From contig JAGCJD010000130.1 in assembly GCA_017648425.1 (NCBI GenBank), positions 1 through 6,138 on the forward strand: DNA of 6,138 nt. The letters run 5' to 3'. Position numbers and translations under genes: made by a program. The notes under the pieces are model-generated. The model saw nothing but the letters and a program-made list of their open reading frames with translations, searched no databases and was not told the origin of the DNA. Positions 4,739 to 6,138 of the stretch are shown piece by piece. Positions within the stretch are counted from its first letter, which is position 1, and every line of letters starts with the position of its first letter. Source of the DNA: Clostridia bacterium (GTDB lineage: Bacteria > Bacillota > Clostridia > Oscillospirales > CAG-272).

Positions 4739-6138
4739 ACATAAAGCTGTAAACCGCCTTGAGCATATCGTCCTTTTCGATAACCGTATCAAAGTTTATC
4801 TTTCTCTCAGAAAGCCCCTTAAGGGGATAAGATATTTCAGAATTTGTAAGTCTTGAAAGATCGTCAAGTGCTCCTGTGTCCTCAGATGCAGCGGCGCTTG
4901 TTATAGCCTCATAAACATCAGCTGCAAACTTATAAGGACTTGCAGTGGAAGCAACTATCATCTTTTTGCCGTCCTGTGTTTCGGCGATATATTGCTCGGC
5001 GCAATCAAGTGCAACCGAGGTGTGTGTATCTGCAAGATAGCCATACTCTTTATAAAATTTCTTAAGAGTTTGGCGTGTATTCTCTTGATCTGCAAAATAT
5101 CCGACAAAATTCTCCGATATTAAATTCTTTATATCCTCGCTAACTGTGTAGATACCGTTTTCATTCAGTTGCTTCATATATTTAGCGGTTTCTTCAGCGC
5201 CTGCGGTGAAATAAAGAAGTCTTTCAAGGTTGCTTGAAATCAAAATATCCATTGAGGGAGAAATTGTTGTATGGAAAGCTCTGTTTCTGTTGTATGTACC
5301 TGTTTCCAAAAATTCTGTAAGAACATTATTATCATTGGAGGCGCAAATGAGCTTTGCAAGAGGAAGCCCCATGAGCTTTGCCAAATATGCCGCAAAAATG
5401 TTTCCAAAGTTACCCGTAGGCACACACACATTTATTTCTTCTCCAAAGCTAATATCGCCACTTGAAATAAGATCACAATACGCAGAAATATAATATACGA
5501 TCTGAGGAGCAAGGCGTCCCCAGTTGATAGAGTTTGCGCTTGAAAGAATATATCCGCCTTCAAGAAGCTTCTGCTTTGCCTCAGCATCAGAGAATATCTT
5601 TTTCACGCCATTCTGAGCATCGTCAAAGTTACCCTTTATAGCGCAAACATTAACATTAGAGCCCGTCTGAGTAGCCATTTGAAGCTTTTGAACCTTACTT
5701 ACGCCATCAACAGGGTAGAATACCATTATCTTTACACCGTCAACATCCTTATATCCCTCAAGAGCAGCCTTTCCCGTATCACCAGAAGTAGCGACAAGAA
5801 TAAGCGCGGTATTTTCCTCTCCCGTTTTTGTAAGGGCTCTGGAAAGAAGTCTGGGCATTATCTGAAGCGCCATATCCTTAAATGCCGCGGTAGGTCCATG
5901 CCAAAGTTCAAGCGAATATATCGTATCATTTACTTTTTTAAGCTGTGCCGCTCCACCTGGGAACGAACTGTCGCAGTACGCCTTTTTACAATCGTCAAGC
6001 AGTTCTTCAAATGTGTAATCTGTCAAGAACTTCGAAAGCACGGTAGCAGCCCTTTCTGGATACGACATTCCACACATCTTTTCTATTTCCTCTCTTGAAA
6101 TAGTCGGCAGGGAATCGGGAACAAAAAGTCCACCGTCA
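4737..6138 (-). CDS. thrC: Threonine synthase, N-terminus cut by window edge
   Basis: Threonine synthase is a PLP enzyme that converts O-phospho-L-homoserine to L-threonine and phosphate, the last step of threonine biosynthesis in the cytoplasm. The frame stays open to the right edge and gives 466 visible residues starting DGGLFVPDSLPTISREEIEK, which is typical near-N-terminal family sequence. Only about 20-30 residues should be missing. The ATG at 6077-6075 is therefore internal and not the start. Counting from the first visible residue, the PLP Schiff-base lysine is K87 in GPTAAFKDMA. ATSGDTGKAALEG follows at about 116-128 and the phosphate-binding PTGNFGNI at about 240-247. The C-terminal region ends in DDMLKAVYSFM. 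There is no frameshift or internal stop. The gene converges on the DUF1540 gene. Any promoter or leader regulation, such as a T-box, would be outside the window. Confidence 0.95.
   Translation of the reverse strand, partial: DGGLFVPDSLPTISREEIEKMCGMSYPERAATVLSKFLTDYTFEELLDDCKKAYCDSSFPGGAAQLKKVNDTIYSLELWHGPTAAFKDMALQIMPRLLSRALTKTGEENTALILVATSGDTGKAALEGYKDVDGVKIMVFYPVDGVSKVQKLQMATQTGSNVNVCAIKGNFDDAQNGVKKIFSDAEAKQKLLEGGYILSSANSINWGRLAPQIVYYISAYCDLISSGDISFGEEINVCVPTGNFGNIFAAYLAKLMGLPLAKLICASNDNNVLTEFLETGTYNRNRAFHTTISPSMDILISSNLERLLYFTAGAEETAKYMKQLNENGIYTVSEDIKNLISENFVGYFADQENTRQTLKKFYKEYGYLADTHTSVALDCAEQYIAETQDGKKMIVASTASPYKFAADVYEAITSAAASEDTGALDDLSRLTNSEISYPLKGLSERKINFDTVIEKDDMLKAVYSFM

Noticed and set aside
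5679..6098. 139-codon plus-strand open frame antisense to thrC
   Set aside because: It is opposite the conserved PLP-lysine region of threonine synthase, and the translation has no recognisable domain and no supporting ribosome binding site that I can see.

Overview
This window looks like an ordinary chromosomal housekeeping segment of a low- to mid-GC Firmicute, most likely a gut-type Clostridia (Oscillospiraceae/Ruminococcus-like). The pointers are strong GGAGG-type ribosome binding sites, A/T-rich intergenic DNA, a near-consensus sigma-A promoter, the Clostridia-type gene order tig-clpP-clpX, a DUF1540 mini-protein and the style of the YcgQ-like C-terminus. The genus assignment is inference; no rRNA or other marker is present.

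Layout, left to right. (1) 2-280, plus strand: the last 92 codons of a YcgQ/TIGR03943-type (DUF1980) protein whose start is outside the window. (2) 282-324: a perfect 20-bp-stem hairpin with A and T tracts on its two sides, serving as a shared terminator for two convergent genes. (3) 3613 down to 323, minus strand: tig, clpP and clpX with gaps of 40 and 23 bp. They are driven by a TTGACA-17-TACAAT promoter just upstream of tig. (4) 4425-3709, minus strand: a complete calcineurin-like metallophosphoesterase (COG1768 type) that ends close to the tig promoter. (5) 4503-4694, plus strand: a 63-residue cysteine-rich DUF1540 protein, divergent from the phosphoesterase and followed by a hairpin terminator. 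(6) 6138 to 4737, minus strand: threonine synthase, lacking only its extreme N-terminus, which lies beyond the right edge.

Functionally, tig-clpP-clpX is a protein-quality-control operon. Trigger factor catches nascent chains at the ribosome exit tunnel, ClpX unfolds tagged or damaged proteins, and ClpP degrades them. No lon gene follows clpX here; the operon stops at the hairpin. Threonine synthase belongs to amino-acid biosynthesis and seems unrelated to its neighbours. The phosphoesterase and the DUF1540 protein have no known specific role.

I found no mobile element, CRISPR array, tRNA, rRNA or obvious riboswitch, and no non-coding stretch over 100 bp. I do not see a convincing novel system. 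The points most worth a second look are the Cys-rich mini-gene, the altered ClpX Walker A motif, and the two convergent gene pairs whose stop codons touch their terminator signals.
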